Assembly: GCA_020200135.1 (NCBI GenBank)
Contig: JAIVJI010000030.1
Coordinates: forward strand, 1-64,000
Length of the DNA: 64,000 bases
Origin: Acidobacteriota bacterium
Lineage (GTDB): Bacteria; Acidobacteriota; Blastocatellia; Pyrinomonadales; Pyrinomonadaceae
Direction: 5' to 3'
Shown: in pieces, positions 46,854-55,126 of the stretch
Layout of the letters: each line of letters opens with the position of its first letter
How positions within the stretch are numbered: position 1 is the first letter of the stretch
The notes under the pieces: generated by a model
The model's input: only the letters and a program-made list of their open reading frames with translations
Database searches by the model: none
What the model was told of the DNA's origin: nothing
Program-made: the position numbers and the translations under genes

Positions 46854-48546
46854 ATGGACAACACCACCCCGCCCCCAGTGGGTGCTGCCCAGAGCGAGAC
46901 TTCCGCCGTGCTGCCACACGGCTGGGCGGAGGTGCAGGAGGGGCTCGCCTACTCGACGGGGCTCTCGCTGCTGCTCGTCGAGGGGCGACAGCCGCCCGCG
47001 CTCGCGGTCGCAAATAACAATTCCATCTGCCACGCCTTCCAGTCTTCGCCCGCGCACGCCAAACTCTGCCAGCCCGACTGCGGCGAGGCTTTCTTCCGCG
47101 CCGAGGGGGCCGGGCGCTCAGTCCAGTATCGCTGCCACGCGGGGCTCCACTGCTTCGCCGCGCCGGTCGAGCTTGAGGCCGGCCGCCGCTCGGCCGTCAT
47201 CGGCGGGCGCGCCTTCCTGCGCGTCTCTGATTACCGCGCGCTCGCCGAGCGCATACGCGCGGGCGACCTCGCCGACCTCCTCTCGGCCGACCTCTTCTCC
47301 AACGTCATCTTCGCCTCGCGCCAGGACCTCGACGAGCTGGCCGCCCGCGTCACCGAGGCGGCCGAGTCGTTCGCCGCGCGTCAGCGCAAGAAGGGGGCCG
47401 ACGCGCCCGCCCCGAAGCGCGCGGGCGTGCAGGTGCGGCCGGCCGTGGGCCCGGACGGCATCGCGGCGGAGCTGGTCACCAACGTCTCGGACGAGCCGGC
47501 GACGGCGACCGCCACCAACGGCCATCACAGGCCCGAGCCGCCGGCCGAGTCGAGCGCCGCCGCCGACAACGTCCTCGAAAAGACTGCCAACGCGAACCGC
47601 GCCGAGCCCATTTCGCCGCCGGCAGCGTTGGACTTTACCGCGCCCGGCGTTTTGAAAGCCGGCGTGAGGGACGAGTCTCACGACACCTTGGCGCGGAGGC
47701 CGCAGCCGGGAGGCGGGTCGCTTGAGGACGCGTGCCGCAAGGTCGTCGGGACGCTTACCGGGGACTACGGCGTCGAGTCGGTCGCGCTCCTGCTCCGCAA
47801 CGAAGACGCCTTCTACCCGACGTGCGTCACGGGCATGTTCGAGCGCCGGCCGCCGCGCGTCGCGCTCAAGCCCAAGGAGATAAAGCTCCTGCTCGCGGCG
47901 ACGAAGGGCGACTCGCTCGCCGTCCCCGCCGGCGGCCGCACCTCGTCCAAGCACGAGGAGGCGGTGGAGCTTTTCCCGCTCGTCGTCGGCGAAGAGATAA
48001 AGGGCGCGCTCCTCGTCGGGGACAGCGGCCTGAGCGAGGAGCAGCGTCGCTCGCTCGCAGCCTTCTGCCGCGACATCGCGATGCCTTTGGAGCTGAGCCG
48101 CCTGCGCGAAGAGCTTGAGCGCCGCGTCCGCGCGGCGACGCACCTGCGCGCCTTCACCGAGGTCGTCAACTCCGCGCGCCCGGAGGACGCCTACACGACC
48201 ATCCTCCGCCACTCGGCCGAGCTTCTGAAGGCCGAGCGCGGCTCGCTGCTCCTCTTCGACGAGCGCGCCGGCCAGTTGTCGGTCAAGGCGGCGGTCGGCC
48301 CCCGCGCCGACGTGACGCTGGGCGAGGGCGTGCGGCTCGGGGAGGGGGTCTCGGGGACAGTCCTGCGCGAGGGGCGACCGGCGGTCGTGCGCGACGTGTC
48401 GAAGGTCGCGGGCTGGAACGCCGCTTCGACTTCGGAACGCAACTACAAGACGAAGTCTTTCATCAGCTACCCGATCACCATCGGCGGGCGCAAGGTCGGC
48501 GTCCTGAACGTGACGGACAAGGCGGGCGGCGGCGCGTACGACGAGG
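46854..48546 (+). CDS. PocR/GAF sensor part of a broken diguanylate cyclase gene
   Basis: From the ATG at 46854 (MDNTTPPPVGAAQSETSAVL). Residues ~28-170 form a PocR-type sensory domain, with the Cys pattern CHAF, KLCQPDC, YRCHAGLHCFAAPVE. A low-complexity linker (~180-285) is followed by a first GAF-like domain (~288-425) and a second GAF domain (~428-565; AERGSLLLFDERAGQLSVKA). At 48544-48549 the frame is broken: the next true coding sequence, a GGDEF domain, is in another frame. Because the original frame stays open, a gene caller may fuse this with the downstream NTPase gene as one ~1480-residue product, which I regard as an artefact. Confidence 0.85.
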
Positions 48547-48552
48547 GTGGAC
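48540..48552. other. Deletion seam inside the GAF-GGDEF gene
   Basis: Authentic GAF sequence ends at GGGAYDE and authentic GGDEF sequence resumes at DIDDFKTYNDTHGH in a different frame. The end of the GAF domain and the first strand/helix of the GGDEF domain are missing. Confidence 0.85.
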
Positions 48553-49008
48553 ATCGACGACTTCAAGACCTACAACGACACGCACGGCCACCAGGCGGGC
48601 GACCTCGCGCTGGAGATGGTCGCGCAGTGTCTGAAGACGGCGCTGCGCTCGGCGGACGTGGCGGCGCGCTACGGCGGCGAGGAGTTCAGCATCCTCCTGC
48701 CGCAGTCCGGCATGGCCGAGGCGCGCACCATCGGCGAGCGCATCCGCGGCCGCATCGAGCGGACGAAGTTCCCGCACGGCGAGGGGCAGCCGACCGGCGC
48801 CGTCACCGTCTCCATCGGCGTCTCTTCGTTCGGCGCCGAACTGGACACGCCGGCCGAGATCATCTACGCCGCCGACCAGGCGCTCTACGCCGCGAAGGCG
48901 CGCGGCAAGAACTGCATCGAGTCTTACGAGCCGAAGCGGCGGAAGAAGTCCGAGACCGGCGAGCCCAAGCCCGACAAGTCAAATACGGGGGAGGGCGGCA
49001 AGGGCTAG
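48547..49008 (+). CDS. GGDEF domain (diguanylate cyclase catalytic part), N-terminally truncated
   Basis: 153 residues: MDIDDFKTYNDTHGHQAGDL begins the catalytic core. The active-site motif is RYGGEEF, an accepted GGDEF variant. The conserved SIGVSSFG and the C-terminal ALYAAKARGKN are intact, followed by a Lys-rich tail. The normal family start with the LTGLYNRR motif is missing. It should be the C-terminal part of the PocR-GAF protein at 46854-48546. If the reading frame were restored, the product would make c-di-GMP in response to a small molecule bound by PocR/GAF. Confidence 0.85.
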   Translation: MDIDDFKTYNDTHGHQAGDLALEMVAQCLKTALRSADVAARYGGEEFSILLPQSGMAEARTIGERIRGRIERTKFPHGEGQPTGAVTVSIGVSSFGAELDTPAEIIYAADQALYAAKARGKNCIESYEPKRRKKSETGEPKPDKSNTGEGGKG

Positions 49009-49019
49009 AGTCGCACGCG

Positions 49020-51287
49020 ATGCCTGTGAAGACGCCAAAGCAGAGGCGCGTGCTGGCGCGCACCCCGCCCGACTCCTTCGTCGGGCGCGGCGAGCAGCTG
49101 CGCGAGATCGTCGCGCTCGGCTCGCCGCGGGCCGCGCACGCGGGCGTCCTCCTCTTCGCGGCGCCGCAGTCGGGCGTCACGGAACTCCTCCGCCAGTCCT
49201 TCGACGAGCTGTTCCGCCAGCGCGGCGGCCCGGCCCCCGTCTACTTCGCCTTCTCACGCTCGGACGCCGCCGTGACCGCCGCCGCGCGCCGCTTCCTCCA
49301 GACCTTCCTCACGCAGGTGGTCGCGCACCGCCGCGACGACCCCGCGCTCGTCTCGGCCACGCCGACCATGCGCACGCTCCTCGAACTGGCAGCGCCGCAG
49401 GATTACGAGTGGGTCGAGCGACTCATACAGGACTTCGAGCGCGCGCAGGGCGAGACGGACGAGCGCGCTCTAGTCCGCCTGTGCCTCGGCGCGCCGCAGC
49501 AGGCCGCCGCCCGCGGCGTCCGCACCGTCGTCCTGCTCGACGACGTTCACCTCGCCGAGCGTCTGCGCGGCGAGGTCGCGCTCGCGCCGCTCGTGGCTCA
49601 GGCCGCGGGGCAGTCGGGCGTGCCCTTCGTCGTCGCCGGCCCGCGCCGGCGCCTGCTCGACCTCCTCAACGGCGCCGCGCAACTGCCACCGCTCGACGAC
49701 TTCCGCAAGCTCAACCTCGACCGTCTGAAGGAGTCGGACGCGAGCGCCTTCGTCGAAGGGCTCGCGCGGCGCCACGGCGTCGAGGTCAACGACGAGACGC
49801 GCGACCTCGTCGTCCAACAGCTCGAAGCGAGCCCGTACCTCATCGGCGCGCTGCTCGAAGCGGCGCGCGCCGCGGGGACGAGTCTCAACAGCTTCCGCGA
49901 CTTCCAGAGCCTCTACGTGGACGAGCTCCTCGGGGGCCGCGTCCAGCGGCGCTACAACTCGGTGCTCGAAGAGATAGCGCCGTCGCTCACCTTGAGGCGC
50001 GCTCTGCTCCGTGTGCTCTACGAGTCGGTGTCGGGCGCGGGAGGTAAGGCGCCGGCCGAGGCGTGGATGAAGCGGCTGGGCGTGGACGCGGTCGAGTTCG
50101 AGCGCGCGATGCGCCTGCTCCACATGCACGAGCTGGCGAGCTTCCACGCCACCTACGTCGAGACGACGCCGACCGCCGTCTGGCGCGACTTCATCGAGTC
50201 CAGCTACCGGCTCCAGGTCGCGGCCGAGCCGCGCGCGCTCGTCGTCGCCGACACGCTGGTCGAGGCTTTGAAGCGCGCGCCGCGCACGATGGCGCGCCAC
50301 TACCGGCGCGAAGCCGCGCTGGGCTTAGGCGAGCTGATGCGCGGCTTCAACTTCGAGAGCGTGCCCGCGAGCCTTCTCAACTACGAGCGCTACGCGCGGA
50401 TGTACAGGGGGCTTCCGCGCGACGAGGCGGCTTTGCAGCTCGAGGCCGAGTCAGACACCGTCCAGCTCCCGCAGATCGTCCACGCCGCGAGCTGCGCCTC
50501 GTTCCACCCGCCGATGCGCCAGTTCTGCGACGAGGAGCGTTGTTCGGTCGCGCACGGGTTCGAGTCGGGCGAGTACGCCGAAGGCGTCGAGGTGGTCTGG
50601 GTCGCCGCCGAGGTCGAGTCGAAGCTCGAGGCGGGGCGCGCGCTGACGGGGCTGTGGCTCGACCGGCTGGAGCAGGTCGCGCAGTCGTGCGGCTTCGAGC
50701 GGGTGCGCTACTGGCTCGTCGCGCGCGCGGGGTTCTCGGCCGAGGCGGCGGAGCTGCTGGCCGAGCGCGAGGCGTTCGGCTCGTCCGGCGAGCAGCTCGA
50801 ACTGCTCCGCTCGCGTCTGTCGGGCGCACCCGGCCGGGGGGCGGGCGGCGACATTTCGGCCGACGAGTTCGCCATCGAGCTGCCGATGAGCGAGGACACC
50901 GAGCTGGTCGCGGCGCACACGGTCGAGCAGATAGCGCGCCGGATGGAGTTCCAGCCCGAGGACATCAACAAGATCAAGCACGCGCTCATCGAGGCGTGCA
51001 TCAACGCCTCGGAGCACTCCCTGAGCACCGAGCGAAAAATCTATAACCGCTTTCGGGTCGAAGGTGATAAATTAGTCATCACAGTGTCCAGCCGCGGGCT
51101 CTCCCTGCCCGCCAGCGTCGCCGAGAACGGCGCCGCGTCCGCCGACCGGAACGGCAGCGTCGCCGAGGGCGCGAAGGGGCGTAGGGGCTGGGGACTGAAA
51201 CTCATCCGCACGCTGATGGACGACGTGGAGTTCGAGCGCGTCGACGACGGCACCCGACTACGGATGACGAAATATCTTCGCAAATAA
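49020..51287 (+). CDS. AAA/NACHT-like NTPase fused to RsbW-type histidine-kinase-like ATPase
   Basis: 755 residues from the ATG at 49020 (MPVKTPKQRRVLARTPPDSF). Residues ~15-330 resemble an AAA_16/STAND ATPase: FVGRGEQLREI at the start and a clear Walker B VVLLDDVH (~170), but the Walker A position reads AAPQSGVTELL (~47-57) and lacks the usual GKS/T. The middle (~330-600) is helical, with a Cys group CASF, FCDEERC (~485-505). The C-terminus (~613-755) is an RsbW/SpoIIAB-like HATPase domain: N-box KIKHALIEACINASEHS and G-box GRRGWGLKLIRTLMDDV. It is probably a serine kinase acting on the STAS protein encoded next. I do not know this exact fusion. Confidence 0.8.
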   Translation: MPVKTPKQRRVLARTPPDSFVGRGEQLREIVALGSPRAAHAGVLLFAAPQSGVTELLRQSFDELFRQRGGPAPVYFAFSRSDAAVTAAARRFLQTFLTQVVAHRRDDPALVSATPTMRTLLELAAPQDYEWVERLIQDFERAQGETDERALVRLCLGAPQQAAARGVRTVVLLDDVHLAERLRGEVALAPLVAQAAGQSGVPFVVAGPRRRLLDLLNGAAQLPPLDDFRKLNLDRLKESDASAFVEGLARRHGVEVNDETRDLVVQQLEASPYLIGALLEAARAAGTSLNSFRDFQSLYVDELLGGRVQRRYNSVLEEIAPSLTLRRALLRVLYESVSGAGGKAPAEAWMKRLGVDAVEFERAMRLLHMHELASFHATYVETTPTAVWRDFIESSYRLQVAAEPRALVVADTLVEALKRAPRTMARHYRREAALGLGELMRGFNFESVPASLLNYERYARMYRGLPRDEAALQLEAESDTVQLPQIVHAASCASFHPPMRQFCDEERCSVAHGFESGEYAEGVEVVWVAAEVESKLEAGRALTGLWLDRLEQVAQSCGFERVRYWLVARAGFSAEAAELLAEREAFGSSGEQLELLRSRLSGAPGRGAGGDISADEFAIELPMSEDTELVAAHTVEQIARRMEFQPEDINKIKHALIEACINASEHSLSTERKIYNRFRVEGDKLVITVSSRGLSLPASVAENGAASADRNGSVAEGAKGRRGWGLKLIRTLMDDVEFERVDDGTRLRMTKYLRK

Positions 51288-51306
51288 GAAGGGGAGAGCT
51301 GACCGC

Positions 51307-51687
51307 ATGTCAGAGCCACTCGCCGAGCCCACGACCGCGCAGGCCGTCGTGGACGTCGCGGTCGTCTACGCGGGCGACTACGTCAACAAGATGAGCGGCC
51401 AGCGCATCGAGCGCGAGTGCCTGACGCGGATGGAGCGCGGCTGCCGAGCGCTGGTCATCAACTTCCAGGACACCGAGCTAGTCAACAGCATCGGCGTCTC
51501 GATACTTCTGGGAGTCATCGACGCGGCCGAGCAGAGCGGCACGCGCCTGGCCTTCTCCAACGTGAGCGTCCACACGCTCAAGCTCTTCGAGCTGCTGGGT
51601 CTGACCCGGCTGGTCGTCCTCGCCGACAGCGAGGAGGCCGCGCTCGCCACGCTCGAAGAATTTTCGGCGACACCCCCCGGACATTGA
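51307..51687 (+). CDS. STAS-domain anti-sigma-factor antagonist (RsbV-like)
   Basis: 126 residues with a single STAS domain: VDVAVVYAGDYVNKMSGQRI, ALVINFQDTELVNSIGVSIL, and NVSVHTLKLFELLGLTRLV. The Ser in LVNSIGVSI is at the position phosphorylated by RsbW-type kinases in partner-switch systems. It lies 19 bp after the NTPase-RsbW gene and 29 bp before the GAF-HD-GYP gene, so it is likely the substrate or partner of that kinase. No sigma factor gene is in the neighbourhood. Confidence 0.9.
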   Translation: MSEPLAEPTTAQAVVDVAVVYAGDYVNKMSGQRIERECLTRMERGCRALVINFQDTELVNSIGVSILLGVIDAAEQSGTRLAFSNVSVHTLKLFELLGLTRLVVLADSEEAALATLEEFSATPPGH

Positions 51688-51716
51688 CCAGCCACACAGG
51701 GAAGACACAAGGGTAG

Positions 51717-52997
51717 ATGTCAGACAGCACGCGCATGGTTCTGCACGCCTTCGCGGCGCTCGCAGACCTCGGCGAGGAGATCGCCGAGACGAGCGACTTC
51801 GAGGAGATGGTGCGCTCGGCGCTCCACGTCGTCCTCGGCACGATGGGCATCCGGCGCGGCGCGGTGGCCGAGTTCGACCGCGGGACCGGCGTGCTGCGCT
51901 TCGTCGCCTCGCGCGGCTTCGGCGACACGCACCCGGCGGAGGTCAACCTCCCGCGCAAGTCGCGGGAAGGCGCGAACGGGAACGGCAACGGCGACGGCTC
52001 CGCACCCTACGCGCACGCGCTCCAGGACTACGCGCTCGTCGAGCACGAGATACACGAGAGGTTCCACGAGGCGGGGGTCGAGGTCGTCACCCCGCTCGTC
52101 GTGCGCGGCGAGCTGGTCGGCGTCATCCTGCTCGGCGGGAAGGCGAGCGGCGTGGCGTTCACGCAGGAGGACAGGGAGCTGGCGCGCGCTCTCGGCCGCC
52201 ACGTCGGCGTCGGGCTGCACAACCACCGCCTGCTGCGCGAGGTCGAGCGGCGCGCCGAGGAGAACCAAAAGCTCTACGAGACGATGAAGGGCAGCTACAA
52301 GGACACGGTGCGCGCCTTCGCGGCGGCCATCGACTGCAAGGACAAGTACACGCAGGGGCACTCGGAGCGCGTCGGCAAGTACAGCGAGATCATCGCGCGC
52401 GAGATGGGCTGGGGCGACGAGGAGGTCGAGGCCATCGCCATCGGCGGCTACCTCCACGACGTGGGCAAGCTGGTCGTGGACCGCGACATCATCAACGCGC
52501 CCTACCGCATCGACGCCAAGCAGTCGTCGGAGCTGAACCGGCACCCGGCCGCCGGCTACGAAATCCTGCGCCCCATCCAGCACCCCTTCGCCGACATCCC
52601 GCTCATGGCGCGATACCACCACGAACGGCCGGACGGGCGCGGCTACCCCGAGGGGCTCAAGGACGAAGAGATTCCTCCGGGCGCCAAGATAGTCTCACTC
52701 GCCGACTCGTTCGACGCGATGACGACCGACCGCCCCTACCGCCGGCGCCGCACCTTCGACGAGGTCGTCGCCGACTTCCGCCGCAACTCCGGCAAGCAGT
52801 TCTCGCCCCAGGTCGTCGTCGCCCTCTGCCGCGCGCTGCTCAAGGAGGCGCGCGGCGAGACGCGCCCACGCCAGATGATGCGCCTCTTAGGCCGTGACTA
52901 CGTCCCCGAGCACACCCTCCCCGCCCTCGAACAGCTCATCGCCGACCTCGAATCGGGCGCCCACCTGACCACCGCTCAAGCATCAGGCCCGGCTTAA
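51717..52997 (+). CDS. GAF and HD-GYP domain protein (putative c-di-GMP phosphodiesterase)
   Basis: 426 residues. An N-terminal GAF domain (~10-180; VRSALHVVLGTMGIRRGAVA) is followed by an HD-GYP domain (~195-390). Metal- and substrate-binding motifs are present: HSERVGKYSE, the HD pair in GGYLHDVGKLVVD, HHERPDGRGYPEGL containing the GYP signature, and SLADSFDAMTTDRPYR. It predicts hydrolysis of c-di-GMP, countering the GGDEF protein of the same locus. The stop codon (TAA at 52995-52997) falls inside the GCTTAAC motif that may be the outer boundary of the attC cluster. Confidence 0.93.
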   Translation: MSDSTRMVLHAFAALADLGEEIAETSDFEEMVRSALHVVLGTMGIRRGAVAEFDRGTGVLRFVASRGFGDTHPAEVNLPRKSREGANGNGNGDGSAPYAHALQDYALVEHEIHERFHEAGVEVVTPLVVRGELVGVILLGGKASGVAFTQEDRELARALGRHVGVGLHNHRLLREVERRAEENQKLYETMKGSYKDTVRAFAAAIDCKDKYTQGHSERVGKYSEIIAREMGWGDEEVEAIAIGGYLHDVGKLVVDRDIINAPYRIDAKQSSELNRHPAAGYEILRPIQHPFADIPLMARYHHERPDGRGYPEGLKDEEIPPGAKIVSLADSFDAMTTDRPYRRRRTFDEVVADFRRNSGKQFSPQVVVALCRALLKEARGETRPRQMMRLLGRDYVPEHTLPALEQLIADLESGAHLTTAQASGPA

Positions 52998-53110
52998 CCG
53001 GCGAGCAATCAACATTGAGGATAAAAGAGATGCCGATTGCGAGTCCGGTCGGATGAGTTGTCAGACCGCGTCGCCGCCCGAGCAGGATGCCGATACTAAA
53101 AGCGTTATGC
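52992..53110 (-). other. Degenerate attC-like site after the cold-shock cassette
   Basis: Ends are GTTATGC (53104-53110) and GCTTAAC (52992-52998) on the plus strand. The internal symmetry is much weaker than in the other three sites. The cassette gene's TAA and the HD-GYP gene's TAA lie at opposite ends. Tentative. Confidence 0.35.
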
Positions 53111-53470
53111 CGGGCGAAGCCACAGCAATCCCGCACAGTTCAGCCCACGAAGCGACCCGACGTTGACCGCCAGCACGACCAGCGCGAGGAAGGTCGCGGC
53201 GAACACTGTGGCGAAGATTAGACCTGGCGACCGCCGCTGCCGCGGCCGCGCAAGCGGACGGCCGATGATATAAGTCACGTTCATGGCGCGCGGTCGCCCG
53301 CGGTCATCCCGCCCCAGCTCGTAGCTGACCATCTCGTCCGGCGACGGCCGTTGCTGCCCAGTAGGAAACGCCGAGATGTGTACGAAGACACGACCCGCGC
53401 CCTTCCGTGGCCGGACGAAGCCGAACCCGCGCTCATCGTTCCATTCCGAGATTTTGCCTTGGCAGCGCAT
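53105..53470 (-). CDS. Cassette gene: cold-shock-domain membrane protein
   Basis: 121 residues. Residues 1-70 are a cold-shock nucleic-acid-binding domain (GKISEWNDERGFGFVRP and RVFVHISAF, the RNP-like motifs). A basic linker (RPLARPRQRRSPG) and one hydrophobic helix (LIFATVFAATFLALVVLAVN) follow. CSD proteins with C-terminal membrane helices of DUF1294 type are common cargo of environmental cassettes; here only one helix remains before the stop at the site boundary, so the C-terminus may be truncated. Confidence 0.75.
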   Translation of the reverse strand: MRCQGKISEWNDERGFGFVRPRKGAGRVFVHISAFPTGQQRPSPDEMVSYELGRDDRGRPRAMNVTYIIGRPLARPRQRRSPGLIFATVFAATFLALVVLAVNVGSLRGLNCAGLLWLRPA

Positions 53471-53483
53471 AGTTTCTCATGCG

Positions 53484-53569
53484 GTCTAACGCCCGGCATC
53501 ACCCGCGCCCCTGCGCAAGCTGCATGAGAGACTTCGTGTGGGGCGTCGGGTGCATGCCGGGCGTTAGGC
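53484..53569 (-). other. attC recombination site 1
   Basis: On the plus strand TCTAACGCCCGGCATCACCC opens the site and GGTGCATGCCGGGCGTTAGGC closes it, an almost perfect imperfect-palindrome pair with core ends TCTAAC/GTTAGGC (53485-53490 and 53563-53569). It follows the stop of the lipocalin-like cassette gene in that gene's orientation. Confidence 0.85.
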
Positions 53570-53579
53570 CGCTGACGGA

Positions 53580-54080
53580 TTAGTTCTTGACACGCTCCCA
53601 AATCAATTCAGTTGTTTGAGTGACCCCGCCAACCGATATCGGGGGAGTCCGTAATGTGAGCCGATCACCTTCGAGCTTAATGAGACGGACCAGGTCCGTG
53701 TTCACCCAATTCTCCACTGACGAGATTTCCACGTGATGGATCACCTTGTCGCCCCCGAGTGAGTAGCGCCCCGCGTAGGCGAAAAATGTCGCGAAAGCCT
53801 CGGCCCTCTCTTCAGCGGGCGCTGAAATTCGGTCAGCGCGGGATAGGGGCTTTCGCCCGCTGTGGCTAATGATTGCTGCCATTCTGCCCTCACGGGTGTA
53901 GGTAAGCAGACCAGTGGGATGCGGACCATACGGAGCATCGTTTCTGCCGCCGTTAGCGGTCGTGGCCGAAGCGGACACTAACCTCCATGTGCCGACGAGA
54001 CCATCGCGAGTCTGGGCACTCAGAACTCCTGGGGCTGTTGTTATCAGCACCGTAATAGCCAGAACTATTCTTCTCATCAT
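53580..54080 (-). CDS. Cassette gene: secreted lipocalin-like domain protein
   Basis: About 166 residues from the ATG at 54080 (MMRRIVLAITVLITTAPGVL), a clear signal peptide ending near AQT. The mature part (GLVGTWRLVSASATTANG, PTGLLTYTREGRMAAIISH, YAGRYSLGGDKVIHHVEISS) matches the lipocalin-like domain family seen in many bacterial secreted proteins. No enzymatic residues can be named. The frame extends upstream into the next attC site but that part is not coding. Confidence 0.8.
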   Translation of the reverse strand: MMRRIVLAITVLITTAPGVLSAQTRDGLVGTWRLVSASATTANGGRNDAPYGPHPTGLLTYTREGRMAAIISHSGRKPLSRADRISAPAEERAEAFATFFAYAGRYSLGGDKVIHHVEISSVENWVNTDLVRLIKLEGDRLTLRTPPISVGGVTQTTELIWERVKN

Positions 54081-54127
54081 AGGGCCTCTTATCAATGCTT
54101 CGACGACCACTTCACCTGCCCCAGGCG

Positions 54128-54216
54128 GCCTAACGCCCGGCATCACCCGCCGCCCTGCGACTTTGCTGATGATGACAAGCAGCGTGTCGGCGGTCGGGTG
54201 CATGCCGTTGTTAGCT
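54128..54216 (-). other. attC recombination site 2
   Basis: GCCTAACGCCCGGCATCACC (from 54128) and GGTGCATGCCGTTGTTAGCT (to 54216) form the palindromic ends. The middle contains GATGATGACAAGCAGCGTG, shared with site 3. Located at the 3' end of the small membrane-protein cassette gene. Confidence 0.87.
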
Positions 54217-54221
54217 GGCGG

Positions 54222-54584
54222 TCACTGATTACCAGTGCGACGCGCTAGCTTCCGATTGCGGAGCGAGGCGGCGACTGTGACAACGGCCATTGCTCCGGGC
54301 AGCATAAGGAATAGCCCGAGCCAACCTAGGAATAGCAGAACCCGGTGACTATTTACAATCATCCATGAGAGGTGAAAGGCAAGGTAGTCCCCGGCAGCCA
54401 GAATCAGCACGCCACCCCAGCCCCTGCCCCGCACAACATGGAAATACGCCCCGACGGCGACGGCTAGGGAGGCGCAGGTCTGTAAGCTCAGGACCTGTAG
54501 GTAATCGGAGAAAGCTTCGGCAGGCTTCATCAGGTAGAAGGATACTGCAAGGCCGAGCACACCAACGCCTAAGCCACCAAGCAT
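54222..54584 (-). CDS. Cassette gene: small multi-pass membrane protein
   Basis: About 120 residues from the ATG at 54584 (MLGGLGVGVLGLAVSFYLMK). Four hydrophobic segments cover most of the length: ~3-20, ~32-50, ~55-72 and ~80-105. A basic tail ends RNRKLARRTGNQ. I do not recognise the family. The ORF upstream of 54584 reads through attC site 3, so the later ATG is chosen. Flanked by attC sites 2 and 3. Confidence 0.65.
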   Translation of the reverse strand: MLGGLGVGVLGLAVSFYLMKPAEAFSDYLQVLSLQTCASLAVAVGAYFHVVRGRGWGGVLILAAGDYLAFHLSWMIVNSHRVLLFLGWLGLFLMLPGAMAVVTVAASLRNRKLARRTGNQ

Positions 54585-54649
54585 CTCAAGCCAACAAGAA
54601 AAGCGGCTCCCTAGCACCTCTCCCGCACCTCTCCCTGCAACATGCAGCC

Positions 54650-54739
54650 AGCTAACGCCCGGCATCACCCGCCGCGGCGGCCCCTTGCCGAATGATGACA
54701 AGCAGCGTGCCCGCGGTCGGGTGCAGGCCGTTGTTAGAT
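54650..54739 (-). other. attC recombination site 3
   Basis: AGCTAACGCCCGGCATCACC (from 54650) and GGTGCAGGCCGTTGTTAGAT (to 54739) are the paired ends. The central GATGATGACAAGCAGCGTG is shared with site 2. The cassette gene's TAA stop (54734-54736) lies inside the right-hand core, as is common for cassettes. Confidence 0.87.
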
Positions 54740-55111
54740 TTCGCCCCTCGCCGGCAATGCGTCTGCGGCCGCCTGACTCCGAAGCCCTGACAGCCCGGCA
54801 AAGAACTCAGCCAGATGCGAACGCCACCCGCGCCCCAAAGATAATAAAGGGTTCCCCTGAGCAGAGCTACGATCCACCGGGCGCCCGATTGATGTGCCCA
54901 TTGCCCACACACTTTGCCCCTTCGTCCTCTGCCCGCCAGCCATCGGATCAACGAGGAAGGTGAGGTAGAGGCGAAACCCTTTCGGCGACCATAGCGACTC
55001 GATCAGCCAGATTTCATCCGCCCACCATTCGAGGCCGTAGTCCTCGACGCTGATAACCTGCCAGCCGTTCTCAAGCAGTTGCGTGGCTAATTCTGTGCGC
55101 TGGGTAAGCAT
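54734..55111 (-). CDS. Cassette gene: hypothetical protein
   Basis: 125 residues from the ATG at 55111 (MLTQRTELATQLLENGWQVI), with AAGGGCGG upstream; a GTG at 55126 is the alternative. A Trp-rich N-terminal half (YGLEWWADEIWLIESLWSPK) is followed by a low-complexity tail. No signal peptide and no family that I recognise. Its stop codon is inside attC site 3. It would be the first cassette of the array in gene orientation. Confidence 0.65.
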   Translation of the reverse strand: MLTQRTELATQLLENGWQVISVEDYGLEWWADEIWLIESLWSPKGFRLYLTFLVDPMAGGQRTKGQSVWAMGTSIGRPVDRSSAQGNPLLSLGRGWRSHLAEFFAGLSGLRSQAAADALPARGEI

Positions 55112-55126
55112 GCCGCCCTTAGTCAC

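Noticed and set aside
46677-51287. Single ~1480-1536-residue sensor protein
   Set aside because: The middle part reads the GGDEF domain in the wrong frame; two separate genes plus a seam explain it better.
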